This document shows, one piece after another, positions 1 through 8,943 of a stretch of 64,000 nt of DNA. The first letter of the stretch is position 1, and each line of letters starts with the position of its first letter. Source of the DNA: Thermohalobacter berrensis (GTDB taxonomy: Bacteria; Bacillota; Clostridia; Tissierellales; Thermohalobacteraceae); contig NZ_MCIB01000007.1 in assembly GCF_003609645.1 (NCBI RefSeq), forward strand, positions 1 through 64,000, given 5' to 3'. Made by a program: the position numbers and the translations under genes. A model generated the notes under the pieces. That model ran no database searches. It saw only the letters and a list, made by a program, of their open reading frames with translations, and was not told where the DNA came from.

Positions 1-18
1 ATATACATTTAGAAAAAG

Positions 19-47
19 TTGACAAAAAACCAACAATGGCATATAAT
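19..47 (+). promoter_or_regulatory. Consensus sigma-A promoter of the arc operon
   Basis: TTGACA at 19-24 and TATAAT at 42-47 are separated by exactly 17 bases, a perfect vegetative promoter. The predicted start is near position 54, giving a leader of about 70 bases before arcA. A perfect box pair suggests high basal strength, so control probably acts through a repressor or through the leader palindrome just downstream. Confidence 0.85.
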
Positions 48-62
48 CGGACTTAAAGAGGA

Positions 63-80
63 TAACCACTAAGGTGGTTA
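63..80 (+). promoter_or_regulatory. Palindrome in the arcA leader (operator or 5' hairpin)
   Basis: TAACCAC at 63-69 and GTGGTTA at 74-80 form a perfect 7-base inverted repeat with a 4-base centre. It lies about 10-26 bases after the predicted transcription start, where a repressor would block initiation or escape; as RNA it would be a short 5' hairpin. The cognate regulator is not identifiable and no ArgR gene lies in the window. Confidence 0.45.
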
Positions 81-126
81 ACAAAAATATATCTTATAAA
101 GAGTGTATAATTAAGGGGGGCCTAAA

Positions 127-1362
127 TTGAGTGATAATAAAAAATCACCATTGTATGTTACATCTGAAATAGGTAAATTGAAAACGGTTTTACTACACAG
201 ACCGGGAAAGGAAGTAGAAAATTTAACTCCGGATTTAATGGGGAGATTATTATTTGATGATATTCCTTATTTAAAAGTAGCTCAAGAAGAACATAATTAT
301 TTTGCTAAAACACTGAAGGAAAACGGTGTAGAAGTTTTATATCTTGAAGAACTTGCATCAGAAGCTATTCAAGAAAAAGAAGTAAGAGAAAGATTTATTG
401 AAGATTTTCTTGATGAAGCCAATGTTGATGGTGAGGGTTTAAGACAAGCCCTAAGGAAATATTTGTCTGATTTTAAAAATGAGGAACTTATACAAAAGGC
501 AATGGAAGGGATAAGAAAGAAAGAGCTTTCAAATGTAAAAATGAAGTCTTTAGCTGATTTAGCTGATAATGATTATCCATTTGTTGTAGATCCTATGCCA
601 AACTTATATTTCACAAGAGATCCATTTGCAACTATAGGAACTGGGATAACGTTAAACCATATGAGAACTGAAACAAGAAATAGAGAAACTATCTTTGCTA
701 AATATATATTTGAAAATCACCCAAGATTTAAGGATAAAAACATACCTATTTGGTTTAATAGAGACGAAACATCGTCCCTTGAAGGGGGAGATGAATTAGT
801 ATTAAGTGATAAAGTAATAGCAGTAGGTATATCAGAAAGAACAGATGCTATATCAGTAGAGAAATTAGCTAGAAATATATTTAAAGATGGTCAGACTTTT
901 GAAACAATACTGGCATTTAACATACCTAAAAAGAGAGCATTTATGCATTTAGATACAGTATTTACAATGGTAGATTACGATAAATTTACTATACATCCAG
1001 AAATAGAAGGTCCTTTAACTGTATATTCTATCACTAAAGGAGATAATGGTGAAATTAATATCAAGGAAGAAAACGCTATCCTAGAGGATATTCTAAAGAA
1101 ATATTTAGGACTTAGTAATGTTACTCTAATTAGATGTGCTGGTGGGGATCCAATAGATTCATCCAGGGAACAGTGGAATGACGGATCAAATACATTAGCT
1201 ATTGCACCAGGTGAAGTGGTCGTATATGCAAGGAACTATGTAACAAATAAAATATTACAAGAACATGGAATAAAAACCCATATAATTCCAGGCTCAGAGC
1301 TATCAAGGGGACGTGGAGGTCCTAGATGTATGAGTATGCCCCTTGTAAGGGAAGACATATAA
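127..1362 (+). CDS. arcA: Arginine deiminase
   Basis: Cytosolic hydrolase converting arginine to citrulline and ammonia, first step of the arginine deiminase pathway. The 411 residues match the family length. Visible motifs are the N-terminal VLLHRPGKE, the NLYFTRDP segment, LEGGDEL, the [10 protein letters not shown] catalytic-histidine block, and the C-terminal [11 protein letters not shown] with the nucleophilic cysteine. The start is a TTG preceded by a GGGGGG-type ribosome site. It is first in an operon with ornithine carbamoyltransferase 42 bases downstream, then a YfcC-type carrier and carbamate kinase, which together give one ATP per arginine. Confidence 0.97.
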   Translation: MSDNKKSPLYVTSEIGKLKTVLLHRPGKEVENLTPDLMGRLLFDDIPYLKVAQEEHNYFAKTLKENGVEVLYLEELASEAIQEKEVRERFIEDFLDEANVDGEGLRQALRKYLSDFKNEELIQKAMEGIRKKELSNVKMKSLADLADNDYPFVVDPMPNLYFTRDPFATIGTGITLNHMRTETRNRETIFAKYIFENHPRFKDKNIPIWFNRDETSSLEGGDELVLSDKVIAVGISERTDAISVEKLARNIFKDGQTFETILAFNIPKKRAFMHLDTVFTMVDYDKFTIHPEIEGPLTVYSITKGDNGEINIKEENAILEDILKKYLGLSNVTLIRCAGGDPIDSSREQWNDGSNTLAIAPGEVVVYARNYVTNKILQEHGIKTHIIPGSELSRGRGGPRCMSMPLVREDI

Positions 1363-1404
1363 ATAACTTATATATAAAAAGAAAAAATAAAGGAGGAATA
1401 TAAA

Positions 1405-2397
1405 ATGGCATTTAACCTAAAGGGAAGAAGTTTACTTACATTAAAGGATTTTACACCACAGGAAATTGAATACTTAATTGATTTATCTCAGGAGTTAAAA
1501 AGTTTAAAGTATGCAGGTATAAGACCAAAGAACTTAGAGGGTAAAAATATTGCATTAATATTTGAAAAGCCATCAACAAGAACAAGATGTGCCTTTGTAG
1601 TAGCAGCAGTAGATGAAGGAGCCCATCCAGAATATCTAGGAAAGGGAGATATCCAGCTAGGTAAAAAGGAAACAGTAGCAGATACAGCTAGAGTCTTAGG
1701 AAGAATGTTTGATGGAATAGAATTTAGAGGGTTTAAGCATGAGACAGTAGAACAGTTAGCAAAGCATGCAGGAGTACCAGTGTGGAATGGATTAACAGAT
1801 AAATTCCATCCAACACAAGTGTTAGCAGACCTACTAACAATAAAAGAACATAAGGGATATTTAAAAGGGATTAAATTTGCGTATGTAGGAGATGGAAGAA
1901 ACAATATGGCCAATTCATTAATGATAGGTGCAGCAAAGATGGGAATGGATTTTAGAATAGTAGCACCAAAGGAATTATTCCCAGAAGAAGAGTTAGTAAA
2001 AGAAGCAAAAGAAATGGCAAAGGAAAGAGGAGGAAAGATAACAATAACGGATTCAGTAGATGAAGGGATAACAGGAGTAGATGCAATATATACAGATGTA
2101 TGGGCATCAATGGGAGAAGAAGAGGAATTTGAAAGAAGAGTAAAACTATTAAAACCATATCAAGTAAATATGGATATGATAAAGAAGGCAGACGATGAAG
2201 TAATATTTATGCATTGTTTACCAGCCTTCCATAATAGAGATACAGTAATAGGAGAAGAGATATATCAAAAATATGGATTGGCAGAGATGGAGGTAACAGA
2301 TGAGGTATTTGAAAGTAAGCACTCAGTAGTATTTGATGAAGCTGAAAATAGAATGCATACTATAAAAGCTGTTATGGTTGCCACTATTGGAAAGTAG
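1405..2397 (+). CDS. arcB: Ornithine carbamoyltransferase (catabolic, ArcB-type)
   Basis: Catalyses phosphorolysis of citrulline to ornithine and carbamoyl phosphate. The 330-residue protein has the carbamoyl-phosphate motif STRTR (in FEKPSTRTR), the HPTQ motif ([10 protein letters not shown]) and the ornithine-side HCLPAFH loop. An AGGAGG site precedes the ATG. The family also serves anabolic arginine synthesis (ArgF); its position between arginine deiminase and the antiporter/carbamate kinase genes argues for the catabolic direction. A strong hairpin follows the stop codon. Confidence 0.96.
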   Translation: MAFNLKGRSLLTLKDFTPQEIEYLIDLSQELKSLKYAGIRPKNLEGKNIALIFEKPSTRTRCAFVVAAVDEGAHPEYLGKGDIQLGKKETVADTARVLGRMFDGIEFRGFKHETVEQLAKHAGVPVWNGLTDKFHPTQVLADLLTIKEHKGYLKGIKFAYVGDGRNNMANSLMIGAAKMGMDFRIVAPKELFPEEELVKEAKEMAKERGGKITITDSVDEGITGVDAIYTDVWASMGEEEEFERRVKLLKPYQVNMDMIKKADDEVIFMHCLPAFHNRDTVIGEEIYQKYGLAEMEVTDEVFESKHSVVFDEAENRMHTIKAVMVATIGK

Positions 2398-2412
2398 ACT
2401 AATGTAAAGAAT

Positions 2413-2460
2413 ATAGCAGTGTACATGGATAATAATTTCTTTACCCATGTACACTGCTAT
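2413..2460 (+). other. Perfect 16-bp intercistronic hairpin after arcB
   Basis: Bases 2413-2428 and 2445-2460 are perfect reverse complements around a 16-base loop. No T-run follows, so it is not a standard intrinsic terminator. Between arcB and the antiporter gene it may stabilise or process the arcAB part of the transcript. A palindromic protein-binding site is the alternative. Confidence 0.7.
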
Positions 2461-2513
2461 CTAATTAAAAGTATGGATGTAATAACTTGAAAGATAAAAG
2501 GGGAGTTAAAACC

Positions 2514-3998
2514 ATGAGAAAAGGATTTAAAATGCCTACAGCTTATACTATTTTATTTAGCATTATTGTTGTAATAGCTATTTTAACTTGGATTGTTCCT
2601 GCAGGTCAATATGAATATGTTGACCCTAATGCATCTAAATTGGAACCAATTCCAGGAACCTATGAACGAGCAGAACAAAATCCACAAGGATTATGGGAAG
2701 TTTTATATGCTCCAATAAAAGGTTTTTATGATGCTATGGATATTGAATTATTTGTACTTGTTATTGGGGGATTTTTAGCTATTGTAATGAAGACAGGAGC
2801 AATTGATGCTGGAATTGGACATGTTGTTAGGAGACTTGAGGGAAGAGAAAAATGGATGATACCTATATTGATGATATTATTTGGTTTAGGTGGTACAACT
2901 TATGGTATGGCAGAAGAAACAATAGCTTTTTATCCTTTAATTATTCCGGTAATCCTTGCTGCAGGATACGATGCTATAACAGCTGTATCGATTATTGCAT
3001 TAGGAGCAGGACTTGGAGTTCTTGGCTCAACAGTTAATCCATTTGCTACAGGTATAGCATCAGGTTTTGCTGGAATTTCAATTGGTGAAGGTATTATATT
3101 AAGAGTTATTATTTTAGTTTTAGCTGAAGCTATAGGGATCATATATGTTATGAGATATGCCGAAAAGGTTAGAAAAGATCCTTCTAAATCAATTGTAGCT
3201 GATCTAGAAAAAGAACATAAAAAACATTTCTTAGGTGATAAGGAAAAAGAAGAAGTTTTAGAGTTAACAAAAAGGAGAAAGACAGTTTTATGGGTATTTG
3301 GTGCAACTTTCATAGTAATGATTTTAGGGGTTATACCTTGGGCATGGAAATTTAATATTACATTCTTTGAAAGCTTAAATAATGCAATTTTAGGTATTCC
3401 CGTAATTGGAAAATTATTAGGTAATCCATTACCACTTGGTGACTGGTGGTTTGGTGAAATAACACTATTATTCTTAGTTTCAAGCTTTATTATATCAAAA
3501 ATATATGGAATGACTGAAAAAGAATATATTGACAGTTTTGTAAGTGGAGCAAAAGATTTATTAGGTGTTGCTTTAATTATTGGTGTATCACGTGGTATTA
3601 CAGTAGTGATGAATGATGGGGGTATGACTGCAACAGTACTTAACTGGGGAGAAGAGACATTAGCACGATTAGGTTCAGTAGCTTTTGTTAACTTAACATA
3701 TTTATTCTATTTACCAATGTCATTTTTAGTTCCTTCAACTTCAGGGCTTGCAACATTAACAATGCCAATTATGGCACCACTTGGTGATTTTGCAGGTGTT
3801 GGAAGAGATATTGTCATAACTGCATATCAATCGGCTTCTGGAGTTATAAATTTATTTACTCCAACAAGTGGAGTTATTATGGGAGCATTAGCTTTAGCTA
3901 AAGTTCCATATGAAAAGTATTTTAAACATGTTTGGAAATTACTAGTTATTGTATCTTTAATGATTATGATAGTTATGAGTTTAGCGGTAATACTATAA
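2514..3998 (+). CDS. YfcC-family membrane carrier, probable arginine/ornithine antiporter
   Basis: Polytopic membrane protein of the YfcC/C4-dicarboxylate-anaerobic-carrier-like superfamily. The ATG at 2514 is preferred to the upstream in-frame TTG at 2487 because AAAGGGGAG lies 8 bases before it, giving 494 residues. Long hydrophobic segments begin at the N-terminus (AYTILFSIIVVIAILTWIVPAGQ, typical of this family) and continue to the C-terminus, with glycine-rich re-entrant-like stretches near the PSTSGLATLTMPIMAPLGD segment. In an arc operon it most likely exchanges external arginine for ornithine, filling the role of ArcD, although it is not of the usual APC-type ArcD family. Substrate is inferred from context. 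Confidence 0.85.
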   Translation: MRKGFKMPTAYTILFSIIVVIAILTWIVPAGQYEYVDPNASKLEPIPGTYERAEQNPQGLWEVLYAPIKGFYDAMDIELFVLVIGGFLAIVMKTGAIDAGIGHVVRRLEGREKWMIPILMILFGLGGTTYGMAEETIAFYPLIIPVILAAGYDAITAVSIIALGAGLGVLGSTVNPFATGIASGFAGISIGEGIILRVIILVLAEAIGIIYVMRYAEKVRKDPSKSIVADLEKEHKKHFLGDKEKEEVLELTKRRKTVLWVFGATFIVMILGVIPWAWKFNITFFESLNNAILGIPVIGKLLGNPLPLGDWWFGEITLLFLVSSFIISKIYGMTEKEYIDSFVSGAKDLLGVALIIGVSRGITVVMNDGGMTATVLNWGEETLARLGSVAFVNLTYLFYLPMSFLVPSTSGLATLTMPIMAPLGDFAGVGRDIVITAYQSASGVINLFTPTSGVIMGALALAKVPYEKYFKHVWKLLVIVSLMIMIVMSLAVIL

Positions 3999-4023
3999 TT
4001 ATATATAACGGGAGGTAATAAAA

Positions 4024-4956
4024 ATGAGTAGAATCGTTGTGGCTTTAGGAGGAAATGCCTTAGGAAAAACTCCAAAAGAACAGTTAGAATTGGTAAAAAA
4101 TACTGCAAAGCCGATAGTTGATTTAATTCAAGGTGGGAATGAAGTTATTATTGCCCATGGAAATGGACCACAGGTAGGTATGATTAATTTAGCTATGGAA
4201 ACAGCAAGTAATAATGGAGCAGGCACTCCTGAAATGCCATTTCCTGAATGTGGAGCAATGAGTCAAGGGTATATAGGTTATCACTTACAGAATGCAATTA
4301 GGGAAGAACTTTTAAACAGAGAAATGAATACTCCTGTTGCTACAGTTGTGACACAAGTTATAGTTAATGAAGATGATCCAGCTTTTGAAAATCCAACAAA
4401 ACCAATAGGTGCTTTCTATTCAGAAGAAGAAGCTAAAAAATTAGAAGAAGAAAAAGGATATATTATGAAAGAAGATTCAGGAAGAGGATGGAGAAGGGTT
4501 GTCCCATCACCTAAACCTGTAGATGTAGCTGAAAAAGAAACTGTTAAGACTTTAGTAGAAAATGGTCATATTGTAATAACAGTAGGTGGTGGAGGGATAC
4601 CAGTAATAGCTAAAGGAAATAGTTTAGTAGGTGTCCCAGCTGTAATAGATAAAGATTTTGCAAGTGAAAAAATTGCAGAAATTTTAGATGCAGATATTTT
4701 TATAATATTGACTGCGGTTGAGAAGGTTTCTCTAAACTTTGGTAAACCAAATCAAAAAGATTTAGCTAAAATGACAACAGAAGAAGCTAAGAAATATATT
4801 GAAGAGGGACACTTTGCAGCTGGTAGCATGCTTCCAAAGGTTGAGGCTGCTTCTAAATTTGCTGAATCAAAAGAGGGTAGAAAGGCTATAATAGCAGCAT
4901 TATCAAAGGCAAAGGAAGCTATAGAGGGTAAAAGTGGTACCCTTATAACAAAATAG
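4024..4956 (+). CDS. arcC: Carbamate kinase
   Basis: Transfers the phosphate of carbamoyl phosphate to ADP, yielding ATP, ammonia and CO2: the energy step of the pathway. At 310 residues it is full length. Visible are the N-terminal VVALGGNALG loop, GNGPQVG, the GAMSQGYIGY segment and GGGGIPVI. A GGGAGG site lies 8 bases before the ATG and the gene follows the antiporter by 25 bases. It is last in the operon and is followed by a strong terminator. Confidence 0.97.
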   Translation: MSRIVVALGGNALGKTPKEQLELVKNTAKPIVDLIQGGNEVIIAHGNGPQVGMINLAMETASNNGAGTPEMPFPECGAMSQGYIGYHLQNAIREELLNREMNTPVATVVTQVIVNEDDPAFENPTKPIGAFYSEEEAKKLEEEKGYIMKEDSGRGWRRVVPSPKPVDVAEKETVKTLVENGHIVITVGGGGIPVIAKGNSLVGVPAVIDKDFASEKIAEILDADIFIILTAVEKVSLNFGKPNQKDLAKMTTEEAKKYIEEGHFAAGSMLPKVEAASKFAESKEGRKAIIAALSKAKEAIEGKSGTLITK

Positions 4957-4973
4957 ATTTTTAATAAACTTTA

Positions 4974-5010
4974 AGGCTAGAGGTTTTAAATCTCTAGCCT
5001 AATTTTTTTT
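4974..5010 (+). terminator. Rho-independent terminator of the arc operon
   Basis: AGGCTAGAG at 4974-4982 pairs with CTCTAGCCT at 4992-5000 around a 9-base loop and is followed by AATTTTTTTT. Confidence 0.92.
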
Positions 5011-5127
5011 ATAACACATAGGAAATTATAATCAAATAAAAACTGTGGATAAAATATAATTTTTGTTATGTGTTTCAAAAAAGTCAACCTTTAGAATCTT
5101 CTATTTTTAATAGAAGACTTTTTTATA
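5010..5127 (+). repeat. Dispersed ~118-bp intergenic element, copy 1
   Basis: Nearly the same sequence recurs at 13301-13419 (same strand) and 21157-21274 (opposite strand), about 90% identical by eye. Shared parts in order: AACACATAGGAAATTATA, a consensus DnaA box (TGTGGATAA, 5044-5052), AAATATAAT, an imperfect inverted copy of the first block (TTATGTGTT), AAAAAAGTCAAC, and a terminator-like hairpin (TTCTAT/ATAGAA enclosed by AAGTC/GACTT) ending in a T-run. No ORF is present. This copy sits just after the arcC terminator and upstream of thpR. It could be a MITE, a small RNA gene or a DnaA-titrating site. Confidence 0.85.
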
Positions 5128-5258
5128 AAAAGGTCTTAAGAAAAAAATTTAGTTAAAAATTCTTTTACTTGGAATTAAGTATTTGATAATATATACATTG
5201 AAATAGTATATTGAAACAGTTAAAATTAAAATATATACAATGTATATGGGGTGTGAAT

Positions 5259-5813
5259 ATGCGAACATTTATCGCTTTGACTTTTGATAATAATTTGAAG
5301 AAAAGGCTAGGAAAAATACAGAAAAAAATTAGAGAATATTCATTAAAAGGCCGTTGGGTTTATGTTGATAATTTTCATTTAACATTAAAATTTTTAGGGA
5401 ATATTAGTCCACAGGAGATTAATCGAATTAAGTTAGTATTAAATGATTTTTCTAAAAATTATTCTCCTTTAGATTTTTCACTTGATAATTTAGGGTATTT
5501 TCCAGGCAAAAATAAATTTAGAGTTGTGTGGTTAGGTATAAATGGAGATACACAATCTTTATATGATTTAAAATTAGATCTTGAAAATAAAATGAATAGC
5601 ATAGGTTTTGTTAAAGAAAAAAGAAGATATACTCCACATATTACCCTTGGAAGAGATATAGTATTTAATACTGAATTTAGTCAACTTAAAAATATAATAT
5701 CAGAAGATTTAGATTATGATTTTATTTTAGACAAAATAACTTTTATGGAAAGTAAACAAGTTAATAGAAAAAGAATTTATGAACCTATAGCTGAATATAA
5801 ACTTAAGGGTTAA
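5259..5813 (+). CDS. thpR: RNA 2',3'-cyclic phosphodiesterase (2H family)
   Basis: Member of the LigT/ThpR 2H phosphoesterase family, which opens 2',3'-cyclic phosphates on RNA ends; originally described as 2'-5' RNA ligase. The ATG at 5259 is used because GGGGTG precedes it and the protein then begins MRTFIALTF as family members do; an upstream in-frame TTG lacks a ribosome site. In the 184 residues the two catalytic HxT motifs are H40-L-T42 (HLTLKFLG) and H127-I-T129 (HITLGR). It is followed 30 bases later by a DUF896 gene. Confidence 0.93.
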   Translation: MRTFIALTFDNNLKKRLGKIQKKIREYSLKGRWVYVDNFHLTLKFLGNISPQEINRIKLVLNDFSKNYSPLDFSLDNLGYFPGKNKFRVVWLGINGDTQSLYDLKLDLENKMNSIGFVKEKRRYTPHITLGRDIVFNTEFSQLKNIISEDLDYDFILDKITFMESKQVNRKRIYEPIAEYKLKG

Positions 5814-5843
5814 TCTAGTAGATTATTTGAAAGGAGTGGAAAA

Positions 5844-6017
5844 ATGCTACCTAAAGAAAAACTAGACAGAATAAATTATTTAGCAAGAAAGTCAAAAAAG
5901 GAAGGTTTAACAGAAGATGAAAAAAAAGAACAAAAAAAATTAAGGGAAGAATATTTAAAAGCATTTAGAAAATCATTTAGACAGCAATTAGAGTCTATAG
6001 AAATTGTAGAAAATTAA
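5844..6017 (+). CDS. DUF896 family small protein
   Basis: A 57-residue ORF beginning MLPKEKLDRINYLARKSK, with AAGGAGTGG 7 bases before the ATG. The INxLARKxKxxGLTxxEKxEQxxLRxEYLxxFR pattern is that of DUF896 (the YnzC/YneF-like three-helix proteins of Firmicutes), some of which are linked to the SOS response in Bacillus. Charged, cytosolic, no cysteine. Function unknown. Confidence 0.88.
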   Translation: MLPKEKLDRINYLARKSKKEGLTEDEKKEQKKLREEYLKAFRKSFRQQLESIEIVEN

Positions 6018-6084
6018 AGGATAAATAAAAAAATTGTAGAATATAGTATTATGGCTAGTATTTTCTAGATAAGGAGGAAAATTT

Positions 6085-6543
6085 ATGAGTGAAAAACAAT
6101 ATGTTGTTTTTAAATTAGACGAAGAAGAATACGGAATAGATATTATGAATGTAAAAGAAATTGGACCATATCAAAAAAGTGTAAAAGTACCTAATTCTCC
6201 AAGTTTTGTTGAAGGAATTATAAATTATAGAGGGGAAGTTATTCCAGTTATAAACTTAAAAAAGAGATTTAATTTAGAAGATACAGGAATAGATAATAAC
6301 ACAAGAATAATAGTAATAACTCTTAAAGAAAAGCAAGTTGGATTTATAGTAGATGAAGCATCTCAAACTGTTAGAATAGATGATAAAGATATAGATCCTG
6401 CTCCAGAGATCGTTGCAGGTATTGATAGAAGATATATTACAGGGGTAGGAAAATTAGATGAAAGATTAATAATCCTAATTGATTTAGAAAAAGTATTATC
6501 AGATAAAGAAAAAGAAGAGATTGCGAATATGAATCTTGAATAG
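6085..6543 (+). CDS. cheW: CheW-like chemotaxis coupling protein
   Basis: A 152-residue single CheW domain (residues about 5-145), with EYGIDIMNVKEI, the NYRGEVIPVINLKKRF strand-loop and a DLEKVL end. CheW proteins bridge chemoreceptors and the kinase CheA. AAGGAGG precedes the ATG. No cheA, receptor or flagellar gene lies nearby, so it is an orphan copy, as is common in this group. It may serve motility or a separate signalling array. Confidence 0.93.
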   Translation: MSEKQYVVFKLDEEEYGIDIMNVKEIGPYQKSVKVPNSPSFVEGIINYRGEVIPVINLKKRFNLEDTGIDNNTRIIVITLKEKQVGFIVDEASQTVRIDDKDIDPAPEIVAGIDRRYITGVGKLDERLIILIDLEKVLSDKEKEEIANMNLE

Positions 6544-6663
6544 AAAGCTTAATATAATTGTCGAATAGGTTTTAATCTCAAAAAAAGTGAAAGATTATGT
6601 CAAGAAAAAAATATTTGTACTCTCCAATAAATACTAAAATTTTCATAACTGTTTTTCTATACT

Positions 6664-6684
6664 TAATGTTAAAGATTAACATTA
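6664..6684 (+). promoter_or_regulatory. 9-bp palindrome just upstream of a secreted-protein gene
   Basis: TAATGTTAA at 6664-6672 and TTAACATTA at 6676-6684 are perfect inverted repeats around AGA, ending 5 bases before the AGGAGG site of the next gene. It could be an operator or an mRNA hairpin close to the ribosome site. No T-run follows. The 157-base gap from cheW (6544-6700) contains no other recognisable signal. Confidence 0.5.
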
Positions 6685-6700
6685 GGTTAGGAGGATAGTT

Positions 6701-7198
6701 ATGAAGAACGCAAAAAAAACCTCTTGTATCCCTGTAATTATATGTTTATGTTTAACTTTAATAATAATTACCTTAACAAATAATGAAGTAATAGCTTCAA
6801 GTGAAAAAGATAATAGTTTAATTTATTCCAAAGTTATAGAAGACTTGTTAAATAAAAGAGTGTTAATTATCAATAAAGCACTTTATACTAATAACTCTCA
6901 AAATATACTAAACAAATTAAAATCCATTGAAACAAATAATATTTTAACAGAAGACTTAAAATTCTTAGAAAAAAATAAAGATAAGAAAACAGATTATCCT
7001 TATATTCACAAAGTTAAAGTTAATAAATTATTAAATATAAATAAGAGTTCTTCAAAGCTTAAAGTAAAAGCTTTAACTGAATGGAAGATATCCTATCTTT
7101 ATAAAGATACCAAGGAAAAATATTATATGAATATTGAATTAGAAAAAAAAGGAAAAAAATATTTTATAAGTAGTATTGAACATATGATAAATAAATAA
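6701..7198 (+). CDS. Putative secreted or membrane-anchored protein of unknown function
   Basis: 165 residues with an N-terminal signal or anchor (VIICLCLTLIIITLTNNEVIA, about residues 11-32) followed by a lysine- and asparagine-rich domain. The C-terminal part (KLKVKALTEWKISYLYKDTKEKYYMNIELEKKGKKYFISSIEH) reads like alternating beta strands, reminiscent of NTF2-like extracytoplasmic domains, but I do not recognise a family. AGGAGG lies 8 bases before the ATG. It is monocistronic, with a palindrome upstream and a terminator directly after it. Confidence 0.75.
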   Translation: MKNAKKTSCIPVIICLCLTLIIITLTNNEVIASSEKDNSLIYSKVIEDLLNKRVLIINKALYTNNSQNILNKLKSIETNNILTEDLKFLEKNKDKKTDYPYIHKVKVNKLLNINKSSSKLKVKALTEWKISYLYKDTKEKYYMNIELEKKGKKYFISSIEHMINK

Positions 7199-7200
7199 AA

Positions 7201-7236
7201 AAAATACATCCATAATTTATGGATGTATTTTTTTTA
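7201..7236 (+). terminator. Rho-independent terminator
   Basis: ATACATCCATAA and TTATGGATGTAT pair across 7204-7228, flanked by A and T runs, so the hairpin can work on either strand. It closes the 6701-7198 gene. Confidence 0.85.
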
Positions 7237-7335
7237 TTTATATAAATTTGAGAATATTCGACAAAAATTTCAGGTGATTTGCAGGATAATTTGTTGAAAA
7301 ATAGAATATATATTTATTATGGGAGTGTGGTTAAA

Positions 7336-8925
7336 TTGAGGACTAAAATATTATTATTAATGATATTTATAGTTGTTTTTTCAAATTATGCATTTTCTGA
7401 AGATATTTGGTATTACCAACCCTATCCTCAAGGATTAATTGGTGTATCAAAACCTACAATAACTTGGTATTTTGATAAGCTTGGAGAAAATAGTATAACT
7501 TCTGTAGATATATTAATTGATGGTAATAAATATAAAGGAGTATATAATAGAAAATTAAAGAGAATAAGTTATATTCCAGAAGAGGAATTATCCCCTGGAA
7601 AACACAATGTTACAATTATTGTAACATTAGATGATAGCAAAAAAATAAAGCAGTCTTTTGAATTTGAAATAGATGAAGATGCTTTACGTAAAATTGAGAA
7701 AATAAGTGAAATAGAAGAAATTAAGAACACATTGAATAAGTATAGAAAAATCCTTAAATTAGCCCCGGTTAGATTTAATGATAGCTTAAATATGGCAGCA
7801 AAAATGCATAGTAATTATATGTTGGCTAATAAGGATACAGGACATTATCAATATGATAAAGAAAACCCCTTTTATATTGGTGAAGAACCTTTAGACAGGG
7901 TGAAATATTATAACTATTCAAGTCCAGTTATTGATGAAGAAATTAATTTTATAAACTCCCATCAATTAGCAATTATTGATTGGATGAATTCTATATATCA
8001 TAGATTAAGTCTTATAAATCCTGCTTTCACAGAAATTGGCTATGGCTTTAGTAGTAATGAAAATAGTTCTATAGATGTTTTAGTTTTAGGTGCGCCTAAA
8101 TTTAATAGTATAGAAGAAAAAATTATCACTTATCCAACAGATGGTCAAAGGAATGTTCCAATTAAATGGGATGGCAAGGAAACACCTAATCCTTTAAGAG
8201 AATTTGAAGAAACTGAAACTCCAATGGGTTATCCTATTACTTTATTGGTTTCTGGAAAGGATATTGAATCAGTAAAAATAAATAAAGCCCTTTTAAAAAC
8301 TAACGATAAAAAGGTAAAGTCTTATATTTTGGTACCAAAACTCAATAAAGAAAATTTATATAATACTCCATATTTAAAAGAGGATGAAAAATTAAAAAAA
8401 GAAATAATAATAATTCCAGCTAAAATATTAGAAAAAAACCAAAAGTATAGTGTGGAGATTGCAGGGAAAATAATTTATAAAAGTGGAGAAGAAAAAGATT
8501 TTTCGAAAAAATGGGGATTTACAACAGGTAATGGTGAGTTTAGGTTTGATTACCAAGAAAATAAAGAAGAATTGAATATATACTTTAATAATATGGAGGT
8601 TTTTTTAAACAATTCTCCTTTTATAACAGAAGGAGTAACTATGGTGCCATTAAGGGAATATTGTGAGTTTTTAGGTATTAAAGTATCTTGGAATGGAAAA
8701 GAAAAATCTATAACTCTTAAAGGGTTTGATAAAGAGTTATTTTTAAAGATAAACAGTAATAAAGTACTAGTTGATAATATTAGCAAAGAGATGAGAAAAA
8801 GTGTAATATTAAAAGAAGATAAATCTTACGCTCCATTAAGATTTATATCAGAAGCCTTTGGATTAAATGTTAAGTGGGATGGTGAGTATAAGGATATATT
8901 TATAAGATCAAAAAAGAACAATTAG
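7336..8925 (+). CDS. Secreted CAP-domain protein with C-terminal stalk (copper amine oxidase N-like) domain
   Basis: TTG at 7336 is chosen because GGGAGTG precedes it and it places a signal peptide at the N-terminus (RTKILLLMIFIVVFSNYAFS); an earlier in-frame start at 7279 would bury it. The 529 residues show a beta-sandwich-like segment (about 35-115), a CAP/SCP domain (about 130-260, NKYRKILKLAPVRFNDSLNMAAKMHSNYM, then GHY and WMNSIYHR), an Ig-like middle, and a copper amine oxidase N-terminal-type stalk (about 425-525, MVPLREYCEFLG and YAPLRFISEAFG) as found in many clostridial wall proteins. Probably cell-wall associated. It precedes a DegS/DegU-like pair by 18 bases. Confidence 0.88.
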   Translation: MRTKILLLMIFIVVFSNYAFSEDIWYYQPYPQGLIGVSKPTITWYFDKLGENSITSVDILIDGNKYKGVYNRKLKRISYIPEEELSPGKHNVTIIVTLDDSKKIKQSFEFEIDEDALRKIEKISEIEEIKNTLNKYRKILKLAPVRFNDSLNMAAKMHSNYMLANKDTGHYQYDKENPFYIGEEPLDRVKYYNYSSPVIDEEINFINSHQLAIIDWMNSIYHRLSLINPAFTEIGYGFSSNENSSIDVLVLGAPKFNSIEEKIITYPTDGQRNVPIKWDGKETPNPLREFEETETPMGYPITLLVSGKDIESVKINKALLKTNDKKVKSYILVPKLNKENLYNTPYLKEDEKLKKEIIIIPAKILEKNQKYSVEIAGKIIYKSGEEKDFSKKWGFTTGNGEFRFDYQENKEELNIYFNNMEVFLNNSPFITEGVTMVPLREYCEFLGIKVSWNGKEKSITLKGFDKELFLKINSNKVLVDNISKEMRKSVILKEDKSYAPLRFISEAFGLNVKWDGEYKDIFIRSKKNN

Positions 8926-8943
8926 CATAAGAGGTGTTTTATT

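Noticed and set aside
1952-2158. Leucine-rich minus-strand ORF inside arcB
   Set aside because: Antisense shadow of an A/G-rich coding stretch; no start signal.
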